A DNA stretch of 64,000 nucleotides from Gordonia spumicola (GTDB lineage Bacteria > Actinomycetota > Actinomycetes > Mycobacteriales > Mycobacteriaceae), in the NCBI RefSeq assembly GCF_009932475.1, contig NZ_BJOV01000005.1:496001-560000 (forward strand). The letters are read 5' to 3'. A program made the translations under genes and the position numbers. Positions 1-7,159 of this stretch are shown one piece after another. Position 1 is the stretch's first letter. Each line of letters opens with the position of its first letter. The notes under the pieces are model-generated. The model saw nothing but the letters and a program-made list of their open reading frames with translations. It was not told where the DNA came from and searched no databases.

Positions 1-2
1 TC

Positions 3-467
3 CTGATCTGCAAGGGGCAGGAGCCGGGGGCCGCCCTCGACACCGATCAGGCGCTCCGCGCGAAGGTCCTGCCGCGGGCGACCGTCGTGACGCCCAATCT
101 GTTCGAGGCGCAGATCCTGTCGGGTCTGGACGCCATCGAATCGGTGGACGACCTCGCCGAGGCCGCGCGCCGGATCGGCGCGCAGGGCCCGCGCTACGTT
201 CTCGCCAAGGGCGGAGTGGAACTGCCGGGCGACGATGCTGTCGACGTCCTCTTCGACGGCGACGAGATCACCGTCCTGCGGGCGCCGAAGATCGGCAGCG
301 AACGCGTGTCCGGGGCGGGCTGCACTCTCGCCGCCGCGCTCACCGCCGAACTCGCGAAGGGCGCGAGCGTCGTCGACGCCGCCCGCCGCGCGAAGGAGTT
401 CACCGGGGCCGCCATCGCCGCCCGCGTCAGCGGACATCTCCCGTTCGACGCCGTGCGCCAGGGCTGA
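3..467 (+). CDS. Hydroxymethylpyrimidine/pyridoxine kinase family (3' part)
   Basis: This is the C-terminal part of a ribokinase-fold vitamin kinase; the reading frame is open to the window edge, so the 5' end lies outside. Family knowledge says these enzymes phosphorylate hydroxymethylpyrimidine (thiamine synthesis) or pyridoxal/pyridoxine in the cytoplasm. Visible signatures are VTPNLFEAQ, which resembles the VTPN.EA motif of ThiD/PdxK, VLAKGG, and the anion-hole/catalytic-base segment GAGCTLAAALTAELAKG near the C-terminus. The last residues (FDAVRQG) look like a natural end. ThiD and PdxK cannot be told apart here because the N-terminal substrate residues are missing. It is followed by 114 bases before the next gene. 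Confidence 0.8.
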   Translation: MICKGQEPGAALDTDQALRAKVLPRATVVTPNLFEAQILSGLDAIESVDDLAEAARRIGAQGPRYVLAKGGVELPGDDAVDVLFDGDEITVLRAPKIGSERVSGAGCTLAAALTAELAKGASVVDAARRAKEFTGAAIAARVSGHLPFDAVRQG

Positions 468-581
468 CCCACCGGACCTCGTTCACATGGTGGTCGAGCC
501 GGACACGGAGCGTTGGCGGCGGGGCTCGACGCTAGTCGGGCCGATGGAATACATCCTGTGCGGTGAGCGCTGAACCCGACC

Positions 582-833
582 GTGAAGAACATCGGATTCC
601 TGTCGTTCGGACATTGGTCGGACGCGCCCGGGTCGCAGACGCAGTCGGCCGCCGACACGTTGATCCAGTCGATCGAGCTCGCCGAGGCGGCCGAAGAACT
701 CGGCGCGGACGGCGCCTACTTCCGCGTCCACCACTTCGCCCGTCAACTCGGATCCCCGTTTCCTCTGCTCTCCGCCATCGGAGCGCGCACGAGCCGGATC
801 GAGATCGGGACCGGCGTCATCGACATGCGTTAG
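582..833 (+). pseudogene. Luciferase-like monooxygenase, 5' fragment cut by the integrated element
   Basis: This is the N-terminal 83 codons of an F420/FMN-dependent bacterial-luciferase-like monooxygenase, starting at a GTG (MKNIGFLSFGHW). The TIM-barrel start is recognisable: QSIELAEAAEELGADGAYF and SRIEIGTGVIDMR. Translation runs into a TAG at 831-833 that belongs to the inserted element. The remaining C-terminal part is at 10325-11101. Joining the two through one copy of CGACATGCG gives an uninterrupted protein reading ...GVIDM-RYENPMYM..., 339 residues in total, which is a normal family length. As it stands the enzyme is broken. Substrate is unknown. Confidence 0.88.
821..829 (+). repeat. 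attL core: left copy of the 9-bp direct repeat
   Basis: CGACATGCG at the left junction matches the copy at 10321-10329. It falls in the codons for D-M-R of the disrupted monooxygenase. The base before it (T) and after it (T) differ from those at the right end (G and C), so the identical core is exactly 9 bp. Serine recombinases exchange strands at a 2-bp centre inside such a short shared core. Confidence 0.9.
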
Positions 834-840
834 CTTATAT

Positions 841-857
841 CGCGGTTGCAACACTCG
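841..857 (+). repeat. Left arm of the 17-bp terminal inverted repeat
   Basis: CGCGGTTGCAACACTCG is the exact reverse complement of 10306-10322. In the excised circle the two arms would flank the core with an 18-base spacer, giving the symmetric arrangement expected of an attP recognised by a serine integrase dimer. In the integrated state the left arm is separated from the core by 11 A/T-rich bases. Confidence 0.88.
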
Positions 858-876
858 TTCACGTAAGCTTGGTTGC

Positions 877-2313
877 ATGGTTGAACTGGTATCGCTGAGG
901 AAGACGAACGAGGTCGCCGCGTACGTCCGCGCCTCGATGGATCGCAAGGGCGACCGGTGGACGGTCGAGACCCAGTTGCGGAAGATCAGGGCTCTCGCCG
1001 AGGCCAAGGACTGGGAGGTCGTCGAGGTCTACGACGACAACGCTGTGTCGGCGACGAAGAAGCGCCGCGCTGGCACCCGGTGGGCCGAGATGCTGGACGA
1101 CGCCCGCGCGGGCAGGTTCTCGATGGTCGTCGCCGTGGACATGGACCGCCTCCTGCGCAGCACGAAGGACCTGAACACGCTGATCGACCTCGGCCTGCGC
1201 GTCGTCACCGTGGACGGCGAGATCGACCTCTCGACGGCGGACGGCGAGTTCCGGGCGACGATGCTCGCCGCTCTCGCGCGGTTCGAGGCGCGCCGCAAGG
1301 CGGAGCGTCAGATCAGGTCGAACGAGCGCCGCCGCGCCGAGGGCATCCCGGCGTCCTCCTGGAAGGCGTTCGGCTGGACGAGGGAGGGTGAGCTGATCGA
1401 GGCGGAGGCCGACGCCGTACGGCGGGCCTTCGATGCGTTCCTCGGCGAGCCGTCGCTGTCGATCCGTCGCATCCGCGAGGACCTGAACAGCGCCGGTCAT
1501 CTGACCGCGCGCGGGTCGGCGTTCTCCGTCGATGCCGTGCGGTACCTGCTGGCGAACCCGCTCTACGCTGGCTACATCAAGCACTACGCCTCGGGCGAGC
1601 TGTACCCGGTGCAGGGCGACGCGTTCCCGCCCATCGTTGGCGAGCAGACGTGGCGGGCCGCGGTGGCAAAGCTGGAGGACAACGTGCGGAGGTCGGCGAG
1701 GCAGGGCAACCAGCCGAAGTACCTCCTGTCCACGATTGGCCTGTGCGGGAAGTGCGGCGCGACGCTCGTCTCGGGGACCAACAGCCGCAAGCAGCCGACG
1801 TACCGCTGCGGCGAGCAGTTCCACCTCACCCGCCAGCGCGAGCCCGTCGATGCGATGGTCACCGAGGCGGTGCTCACCCGCCTGTCGTCGGTGGACGTGC
1901 ACGACCTCGTGATGCCGCAGGAGGACGACGGGCCGGACCGCGAGGCGCTGCTGACCGAGCGGAACGCTCTGGTCGAGCGCGTCAAGGAGCTGAGCCCGCT
2001 GCTGCTGGACGTGCGCCAGCCCGTCCTGGAGATCACGGAGGCGATCAGGGGCGGAAAGGCCCGCATCGACCAGATCGACGCGGAGATACTCGACCGCTCG
2101 GTGTCGGTGGCGGCGAAGCTGCTGGGGGACGTGGACGAGTCGCTCGGCACCATGGAGCGCCGGGAGGTCGTCGAGTCGAAGTGGAAGGCCTTGGACATGG
2201 ACCGCCGCCGGATGCTCGTGGACGAGCTGGTAACGGTGACCATCGAACCCATCGCGCCGGGTCACGTGAAGTTCGACCCCGACCTCATTCGAATAGAGCC
2301 GCGTCGCGACTGA
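877..2313 (+). CDS. Large serine recombinase (integrase of the element)
   Basis: A 478-residue site-specific recombinase that catalyses integration and excision. The resolvase-type catalytic domain starts near residue 14 with AAYVRAS, where Ser20 is the expected nucleophile, and continues with the Arg-rich segment VDMDRLLRS. The recombinase domain follows (about 155-260, including SIRRIREDLNSAG and LLANPLYAGYI), then a zinc-ribbon (CGKCGATL...YRC, near 290-310) and a C-terminal coiled-coil-like region. This order matches large serine integrases such as those of phiC31 and Tn4451-type elements. The gene begins 20 bases inside the left inverted-repeat arm and reads inward, the usual position for an integrase beside its att site. 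A hairpin follows the stop. Confidence 0.93.
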   Translation: MVELVSLRKTNEVAAYVRASMDRKGDRWTVETQLRKIRALAEAKDWEVVEVYDDNAVSATKKRRAGTRWAEMLDDARAGRFSMVVAVDMDRLLRSTKDLNTLIDLGLRVVTVDGEIDLSTADGEFRATMLAALARFEARRKAERQIRSNERRRAEGIPASSWKAFGWTREGELIEAEADAVRRAFDAFLGEPSLSIRRIREDLNSAGHLTARGSAFSVDAVRYLLANPLYAGYIKHYASGELYPVQGDAFPPIVGEQTWRAAVAKLEDNVRRSARQGNQPKYLLSTIGLCGKCGATLVSGTNSRKQPTYRCGEQFHLTRQREPVDAMVTEAVLTRLSSVDVHDLVMPQEDDGPDREALLTERNALVERVKELSPLLLDVRQPVLEITEAIRGGKARIDQIDAEILDRSVSVAAKLLGDVDESLGTMERREVVESKWKALDMDRRRMLVDELVTVTIEPIAPGHVKFDPDLIRIEPRRD

Positions 2314-2321
2314 CACGCGAG

Positions 2322-2349
2322 TCGACTCGTCAGTGGACTGGTGAGTCGA
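2322..2349 (+). terminator. Hairpin after the recombinase gene
   Basis: TCGACTC (2322-2328) pairs with GAGTCGA (2343-2349), and CAGT (2331-2334) pairs with ACTG (2337-2340) inside it, with a GT/GT internal loop between the two stems. It lies nine bases after the recombinase stop codon. There is no T-run, so it may act as a terminator, as a transcript stabiliser, or be incidental. Confidence 0.35.
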
Positions 2350-2494
2350 GTCATGGGAGAATGGTTGCAGACAAGAAGATCCCACCGGGGCCGCGACTTA
2401 GAAGCGCGGGTTCTACTCCCGGATGAGTAGCCGGTCAAACAGCCCAACTACCGTGGCGGGGAACCGGAAGCACACTCATGTTTGAGGACTTCCG

Positions 2495-2707
2495 ATGTCT
2501 GTCGTTATCGACGCTCCCCGCGCCTCCGCGCTGGACCGTCCTGGGCTCGACCAGGACCTGATCCCCGTTTCGCAAGCTGATGGGCTCGATCCCGTCATCG
2601 CCGTTGCCCTCGCCGCCGGTCGTCGTGCCGGTGAGCGCCTGACCAGCACGCCGCTGACCCCGCGCCAGCGCGCCGCCGTCGCCGCCGTGATGGGTGGTGG
2701 TCGCTGA
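2495..2707 (+). CDS. Small hypothetical protein of the element
   Basis: A 70-residue protein I do not recognise. It begins MSVVIDAPRASALD, is rich in Ala and Pro, and its C-terminal half (about 39-65) looks helical and basic. A GAGGA sequence lies just upstream of the ATG. Its stop overlaps the next start (TGATG at 2705-2709), and the following two ORFs are linked in the same way, so these three small genes plus rep probably form one transcript. Its position between integrase and Rep fits an accessory or regulatory role (excision factor or copy control), but nothing in the sequence proves this. Confidence 0.6.
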   Translation: MSVVIDAPRASALDRPGLDQDLIPVSQADGLDPVIAVALAAGRRAGERLTSTPLTPRQRAAVAAVMGGGR

Positions 2708-2955
2708 TGAGCGCCAACTCCGCTGCCTTCGACCACGTGAACGGCTTCCGCTGGCGTCTGGGCGATCCCACTCTCGCCGACGCGGAAGCGCATCTCTACG
2801 ACCTCGGCGTGCTCCGCTCCGTGCTGGAAGAAGCCGTCGAGATCGCCGTCGCCGACGCCCGCGCCGATGGGGTGACCTGGGCGAGGATCGGCGATGCCCT
2901 CGGCGTCACGCATCAGGCCGTCATCAAGCGCTACCGCAAGGGCGGTGCCCGATGA
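2707..2955 (+). CDS. Small helix-turn-helix protein of the element
   Basis: An 82-residue protein whose C-terminal third, TWARIGDALGVTHQAVIKRY, has the pattern of a helix-turn-helix (helix, G-V-T turn, recognition helix with Q-A-V). The N-terminal part (about 20-55) is predicted helical and acidic. The family is not named here. By position and size it could be the transcriptional regulator, copy-number control protein or recombination directionality factor of the element; small HTH proteins next to serine integrases often act as the latter. The ATG overlaps the previous stop and its own stop overlaps the next ATG (ATGA at 2952-2955). Confidence 0.7.
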   Translation: MSANSAAFDHVNGFRWRLGDPTLADAEAHLYDLGVLRSVLEEAVEIAVADARADGVTWARIGDALGVTHQAVIKRYRKGGAR

Positions 2956-3299
2956 GCACCACCGACTGCACCAGCGCCCTCGTGTCCGCCGACCTGACCC
3001 CGCCCGGAGGGCCTGCCCTGGCACCCGCCGGAGGCGGGCTGCCCGTCGTCGTGATGACCGCCGGAAGCCGTGTTCCGCACTCCAAGAGTTTCGGGAGCTT
3101 CATTCGTTCCTACGGGCGCGGCAAGGGCTTGTCGATTGCCGCGCCATGCACCAACATGCCTGGTCAGGAGCCGGTTCCGCCCTCGCACCGCCGCGTGACC
3201 TCGCGGGATCATTTGGGGTCTCATTTGGGGGTCAATAGGGGGTCATTTAAGGCGCCGCACGCTCCTTACGATGTCGCGGGCGGTGGTCGCCGTGGCTAA
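2952..3299 (+). CDS. Hypothetical protein overlapping the iteron region
   Basis: A 115-codon frame starting at the ATG that overlaps the previous stop. The first half is Pro/Gly/Ala rich (TPPGGPALAPAGGGLP) and no domain is recognisable. The last quarter is encoded by the repeated TCATTTGGGG units at 3209-3252, and the frame ends inside the start region of rep (the TAA at 3297-3299 overlaps a possible GTG start of rep). Translational coupling through the ATGA overlap favours a real product, but the odd composition and the repeats mean this may simply be open sequence at the replication origin. Confidence 0.4.
   Translation: MSTTDCTSALVSADLTPPGGPALAPAGGGLPVVVMTAGSRVPHSKSFGSFIRSYGRGKGLSIAAPCTNMPGQEPVPPSHRRVTSRDHLGSHLGVNRGSFKAPHAPYDVAGGGRRG
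3209..3252 (+). repeat. Iteron-like repeats, candidate replication origin
   Basis: Four head-to-tail units lie immediately upstream of rep: TCATTTGGGG (3209), TCATTTGGGG (3221), TCAATAGGGG (3232) and TCATTTAAGG (3243), spaced 12, 11 and 11 bases, i.e. about one helical turn. Rolling-circle plasmids of the pLS1 class bind Rep to such direct repeats next to the nick site upstream of rep. The location, spacing and A/T-G asymmetry fit this role; Rep binding is an inference. Confidence 0.65.
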
Positions 3300-4707
3300 G
3301 CAGGAGAACAACCCCACGAGCATCGGACTCACGCAGTACCTCGATCCGTCGTACTGGACCTGGGCTGCCGAGGATGCGAACGGGGCCGCGCTGCTCCAGC
3401 AGGGGGCCGGGCCGATCCTCACCTACATCGTGCAGCGGCTCGAGGCGGTCGGCTGCGAAGTCGTCGAGGCCTACGGCATCGTGCACGACAAGGACGAGCG
3501 CGAGGTCTGGAGCGACACGGAGAAGGCACTCGTGGTCGAGCCGAAGCCGGATCACCTGCACGCGGTGATCAAGTTCGCCAGTCGTTCGAAGAGCGCGCCG
3601 CTGGATCGGCTCGCGTTCGGCATCGGCGTCGAGCCGCAGTACGTCGAGAAGCCCGGTCGCGGACGCTACGCCTTCGACAACATGCTGTCGTACCTGACGC
3701 ACGTGAAGTACGCGGACAAGCACCAGTACGCCCCTTCGGAGGTCGCCACGGTGCGCGGGCCGGACTACCTCGGCATCGACGCCCTGCGCCGGGAGACGTG
3801 GCTCAAGGGCCGCGCCCACGTGAAGAAGAAGGTCGTCGCCGAGAACTTCGAGGACATGCGCGAGCGGGTGCTCCAGGGCGAGATCACGCGCGATCAGATC
3901 ATGCTCACCGATGGCCTGTTCGACATCTACTCGCGGCATCAGCGGGAGATCGACGACGCACTGTCGGCCTATGGTCAGCGCCGCGCGTATCGGGCGGCAG
4001 CGAAGCTCCGCGCCGGTGATTTCTCAACGCATGTGGTGTTCGTCCACGGGGATGCCGGGATCGGCAAGACGCGGTTCGCAACGGACTTCATCATGGCGGC
4101 GATTGACGCGGCGAACGCGAACGGCGAGCGGTGGCAGGTCTACCGGGCCGCGACGGGCAACCCGCTCGATGACTGGCGCGGGGAGGAGGTTCTGCTGCTC
4201 GACGATCTGCGGGCTTCGGCGATGGATGCGAACGACTGGCTGTTGCTGCTCGATCCGTACAACGCCTCCCCGGCGAAGGCGCGTTACAAGAACAAGGGCG
4301 AGGTGGCTCCGCGACTGATCGTCATCACGGCCACCATCGAGCCGGTCGAGTTCTTCTTCTACGCCCGCCAGAAGGGCAACGTGGACGAGGCGCTGGACCA
4401 GTTCATCCGTCGCCTGGCATCGGTCGTGAAGGTGTTCCGCGCCGACGATATCAACCGCTACCTCGTGCAGCACATCTGGAAGATCGAGCCCTACGAGTGG
4501 CATCAGTGCAGCCTTCCGGCGGCCGCGCACACGCCGGGCGTCAACGGCAACTCGTACCACCAGCAGGTGGCTCCGTCGCGCGAGCTCACCTACGGTCCGG
4601 AGACCTCCGCGGAGCACGACGCCGAGAGCGCGGTTGTCGAACTGCTGAGCGGGCTCGCGGTGCGCAGCCCGGACGTGCCGCTGGCGCTGATCGGAGGTGC
4701 GGCATGA
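3271..4707 (+). CDS. rep: Replication initiator: HUH endonuclease with SF3-type helicase domain
   Basis: A 478-residue protein with two domains. The N-terminal nuclease resembles the pLS1/Rep_2 group: the metal-binding HUH motif is DHLHAVIKF (His95, His97), and SYLTHVKYADKHQY (140-153) matches the conserved Y-L-x-H...K-x-x-Y block that carries the catalytic tyrosine. The C-terminal part is a P-loop helicase: Walker A GDAGIGKT (260-267), Walker B EEVLLLDDLR (305-314), and a motif-C-like VITATIEP in which the usual Asn is Thr. This nuclease-helicase layout is that of CRESS-type plasmid Reps. It should nick the origin and unwind DNA for rolling-circle replication. The ATG is preceded by no clear Shine-Dalgarno; a GTG at 3292 is an alternative start. 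The stop overlaps the mobC-like gene by 4 bases. Confidence 0.85.
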   Translation: MSRAVVAVAKQENNPTSIGLTQYLDPSYWTWAAEDANGAALLQQGAGPILTYIVQRLEAVGCEVVEAYGIVHDKDEREVWSDTEKALVVEPKPDHLHAVIKFASRSKSAPLDRLAFGIGVEPQYVEKPGRGRYAFDNMLSYLTHVKYADKHQYAPSEVATVRGPDYLGIDALRRETWLKGRAHVKKKVVAENFEDMRERVLQGEITRDQIMLTDGLFDIYSRHQREIDDALSAYGQRRAYRAAAKLRAGDFSTHVVFVHGDAGIGKTRFATDFIMAAIDAANANGERWQVYRAATGNPLDDWRGEEVLLLDDLRASAMDANDWLLLLDPYNASPAKARYKNKGEVAPRLIVITATIEPVEFFFYARQKGNVDEALDQFIRRLASVVKVFRADDINRYLVQHIWKIEPYEWHQCSLPAAAHTPGVNGNSYHQQVAPSRELTYGPETSAEHDAESAVVELLSGLAVRSPDVPLALIGGAA

Positions 4708-5294
4708 GCGCCGATCAGCACCCGCTCTTCCAGGGGATCGAAGGGGGCGGAGCCCCCTCGCAAGCAGGGCTGGAGGACACGAGCGTCAGCGATGTGTCCG
4801 ACAGGCCTACTGCTTGCCACTCTGGCGTACAGGTGGAGCAGCAGGCCGACTCCCAGGTGAAAACCGGTCGGGCTGATGCGGAGGCTGTGCGCCAGAGTCA
4901 CGGCGGCGCGAAGCGTCGTCGTGGGGGCGGCGGGCGGCTTGATACGCGCTTCGATGAGGCCACGCTCGGGGCGCTGCGCACTCGTGCGGAGCGGCTCGGG
5001 CTGGCTCCGAGCACCTGGGTGCGGAGCGTCGTGCGCGATGCTCTGCACGCCTCCCGGAGCGAGGAGCTGGACGCCGCCGTGGCCGCGCACCTGCTCGGCG
5101 TCGAGGCGCGCGTGCAGGCCTCGGCGGACGCCCGGGAGCTTGCCGCGCAGGTGCGCCCGCTGGCGATCAACGTCAACGACCTGGACCGCCGCGCGCGGGC
5201 CGGCGAGGCGGTCGCGCTGTCGGCGGAGGTGCCCGAGCTGATCGAGCTGCTGCGCGAGGTCCGGACCCTGCTCGGGGATCGGACGGCCTCATGA
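4704..5294 (+). CDS. MobC-like relaxosome accessory protein
   Basis: A 196-residue protein starting at the ATG preceded by GGAGG and overlapping the rep stop. The first ~75 residues are low in structure; then RLDTRFDEATLGALRTRAERLGL and STWVRSVVRDAL form a ribbon-helix-helix-like fold, followed by helical segments and REVRTLLGD at the end, as in MobC/plasmid mobilization relaxosome proteins. Such proteins bind oriT and help the relaxase open the nick site. The start of the relaxase overlaps its stop (ATGA at 5291-5294), which fits a mobC-mobA pair. The oriT itself is not identified. Confidence 0.72.
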   Translation: MSADQHPLFQGIEGGGAPSQAGLEDTSVSDVSDRPTACHSGVQVEQQADSQVKTGRADAEAVRQSHGGAKRRRGGGGRLDTRFDEATLGALRTRAERLGLAPSTWVRSVVRDALHASRSEELDAAVAAHLLGVEARVQASADARELAAQVRPLAINVNDLDRRARAGEAVALSAEVPELIELLREVRTLLGDRTAS

Positions 5295-6577
5295 GCACCA
5301 CGCACTACAGCCCGAGCACCAGCGCCGGAGACACGGAGCGCTACATCCGTGGCAAGGAGGACGAGCGCGGGGTCGCGATCACGTGCGACGTGCCGGGAGG
5401 CCCCGGCGCATTCTCGGCCCGCGCCCGCGCGCTCACGCAGAACACGAAGCGCGACGTCGAGGCACTGCACTACCGGCAGTCGTTCAGCGACGAGGAGTTC
5501 GACTCGAGCAGCCCGGAGGACGTGCAGCGGGTGAACGATCTGGGCTACCAGCTCGCGAAGAAGATGCACCCGGACTCGGACTGCCTCGTGGTCAGCCACG
5601 TGGATGGTCGGGGCAAGAAGCCGCACAACCACATCCTCGTGATCAATCACAGCAACCGGACCGGAAAGGCCCTCTCGGATTACCGCACGTTCCACGACCG
5701 CAAAGCCGGGAACCAGCGGGGCGTGCAGTCGGCGAACGACGAGTTGATGCGCGATCACGGCCTCTCGGTCGTGAAGCGGCTGGAGCACGCCCCGAAGGAC
5801 TGGGAGCTGCGCCGCGAGGACTTCGCCGAGGGCGGTCTCGACCGCGAGATGGGCGACCGGATGAGCGCCGCCCTGGCCGATCCCCGGTCGGTGGACAAGG
5901 CCGGTCTTGAGGCGGTGATCGCGGAGCAGAACCAGCAGCTCGGCGGCGACGGGGAGCGGGTGCCGCGGATGCGCCTGCACAGCCCAGTCAGCAAGAAGGG
6001 CAAGCGCGCCGGTCAGGAGACCTGGACGCTCTACATCGAGGACCGCCGCGGCGAGTCCGGGCGCGCTGAGCGCCGCAAGCGCACGAGTGCGCTCTCGGCG
6101 GATTTCACACCGGAGGGCGCAGCCGCGTTCTTCGACTACCACCAGCAGCAGAAGGAGCAGGAACATGAGCGCAGCGCTCGACAGGCTGAAGCAGCAGAAC
6201 GCGCACGAGCAGCCGCCGCAGCAGCTCGGCAGTCCGGCGACGATGGAGGTGTTGACCTCGATCCTCACCGCCGTCGAGGCGCAGAACGCGAGGCTCGACC
6301 GGCTGGCCGAGCAGCAGAAGAAGCTCGCGGGGTTCGTGAAGGTCATGGACGAGGAGACGACGAGGCGGCTGGAGAGGATCGCGGCCCCGGCGTCGACCTC
6401 CTCGCCCTCCAGCGACGTGTCCGCGAGGATCGCGAGTATCGAGAGCAGGCAGAACGAGATCGCGAGCACGCTCGGCGAGTTCGCGCGGAGTCTCAACGGC
6501 GAGAGCTTGAACGCCGCGTCGCGGAGCTTGGTCGCGGAGGCGCAGAAGAATCACGCGGCTACGGCCTCGGCGATTGA
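5291..6577 (+). CDS. MOBP-type relaxase
   Basis: A 428-residue conjugative relaxase that should nick oriT and pilot the strand during mobilization. The family signatures are in order: NTKRDVEALHYRQSFSDEEF (51-70), equivalent to the 'H..QSF...E' motif of VirD2/MobA-like relaxases, then VVSHVDGRGKKPHNHILVIN (100-119) with the metal-binding His103, His112 and His114. The C-terminal third, past about residue 290, is highly charged (Arg/Glu/Ala) and partly encoded by the same DNA as the next gene in another frame (413-base overlap). The extended charged tail may therefore be shaped by the overlapping gene. It needs a helper type IV secretion system. Confidence 0.86.
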   Translation: MSTTHYSPSTSAGDTERYIRGKEDERGVAITCDVPGGPGAFSARARALTQNTKRDVEALHYRQSFSDEEFDSSSPEDVQRVNDLGYQLAKKMHPDSDCLVVSHVDGRGKKPHNHILVINHSNRTGKALSDYRTFHDRKAGNQRGVQSANDELMRDHGLSVVKRLEHAPKDWELRREDFAEGGLDREMGDRMSAALADPRSVDKAGLEAVIAEQNQQLGGDGERVPRMRLHSPVSKKGKRAGQETWTLYIEDRRGESGRAERRKRTSALSADFTPEGAAAFFDYHQQQKEQEHERSARQAEAAERARAAAAAARQSGDDGGVDLDPHRRRGAEREARPAGRAAEEARGVREGHGRGDDEAAGEDRGPGVDLLALQRRVREDREYREQAERDREHARRVRAESQRRELERRVAELGRGGAEESRGYGLGD

Positions 6578-7067
6578 GGGGCTCAAGGCGCAGGCCGCAG
6601 CGAACCAGAAGCTCGTGAGCCAGGTCGGCGGAGCCGTGCAGCGGATCGAGAAGCGCACCGAGGAGCGGGTCGAGAAGGCCGTCGAGCAGGTCACCGGGGA
6701 GGCCTCGGCGACGATGACGGCAAACCTCGACGCGTCGAACGAGCGGGCCGAGCGGATCATCGCCGCCACGGCGAAGCTGGAGACCCGTCAGCTCTGGTCG
6801 GCTGCCGCCGCGATGTGCCTCGCACTCCTGCCGGTGGTCGTGGTCATCGCTGGGCTCTGGATGGGTATCGCCGGTCTCATCACGGGCGCTCAGTGGGCGC
6901 TGGAAGTGGACGGGAGCGTATGGCTCGGAATCGGGCGGTGGCTCGTGGTCGGTGTGGGCCTCGCCGGGGCCAGCTACGGGCTCTTCGCGTCCGTCCGCTG
7001 GGTCGCTGGCCTCGTGGAGACCTGGAAGGACCGCGGGCTGCCGAAGTGGCCGCGCTGGCGAAAGTAG
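6165..7067 (+). CDS. Mobilization-associated membrane protein
   Basis: A 300-residue protein starting at an ATG preceded by AAGGAG, inside the 3' part of the relaxase gene in a different frame. Residues 1-200 are helical and coiled-coil-like (repeated EAQNARLDRLAEQQKKL and VEKAVEQVTGEASATM patterns). Two hydrophobic segments near the C-terminus, around LWSAAAAMCLALLPVVVVIAGLW and WLVVGVGLAGASYGLFASV, should anchor it in the membrane, with a short basic tail. It resembles MobB-type proteins that overlap MobA genes in mobilizable plasmids and connect the relaxosome to the membrane coupling protein. The exact family is not certain. Confidence 0.72.
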   Translation: MSAALDRLKQQNAHEQPPQQLGSPATMEVLTSILTAVEAQNARLDRLAEQQKKLAGFVKVMDEETTRRLERIAAPASTSSPSSDVSARIASIESRQNEIASTLGEFARSLNGESLNAASRSLVAEAQKNHAATASAIEGLKAQAAANQKLVSQVGGAVQRIEKRTEERVEKAVEQVTGEASATMTANLDASNERAERIIAATAKLETRQLWSAAAAMCLALLPVVVVIAGLWMGIAGLITGAQWALEVDGSVWLGIGRWLVVGVGLAGASYGLFASVRWVAGLVETWKDRGLPKWPRWRK

Positions 7068-7141
7068 GCGACCAGGGTTCCCGAGGGCAAGCGCGCGGAG
7101 CGCGTGCGGCAGCCCTGGCGAGTCGACAATAAGTCAGCCAA

Positions 7142-7158
7142 CACTGTATAGTTCAGTG
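7142..7158 (+). promoter_or_regulatory. Candidate CmtR operator overlapping the promoter
   Basis: CACTG (7142-7146) and CAGTG (7154-7158) form an inverted repeat around TATAGTT. TATAGT (7147-7152) is a good -10 element that would put transcription start at about 7159-7160, i.e. at the ATG of cmtR, giving a leaderless mRNA; indeed no Shine-Dalgarno is visible. A repressor bound here would block RNA polymerase directly. Binding by CmtR is inferred from position. Confidence 0.55.
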
Positions 7159-7159
7159 C

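Noticed and set aside
859..2385. Long minus-strand frames opposite to the recombinase and many other genes
   Set aside because: They are mirror frames produced by high-GC codon bias: Arg/His/Pro-rich, without domains or ribosome-binding sites, opposite to clear genes.
2385..2440. tRNA-like GCGGGTTCTACTCCCG sequence after the recombinase gene
   Set aside because: It resembles a T-arm, but position 57 is T instead of a purine, the outer stem pair fails and no acceptor, D or anticodon arm can be built around it.
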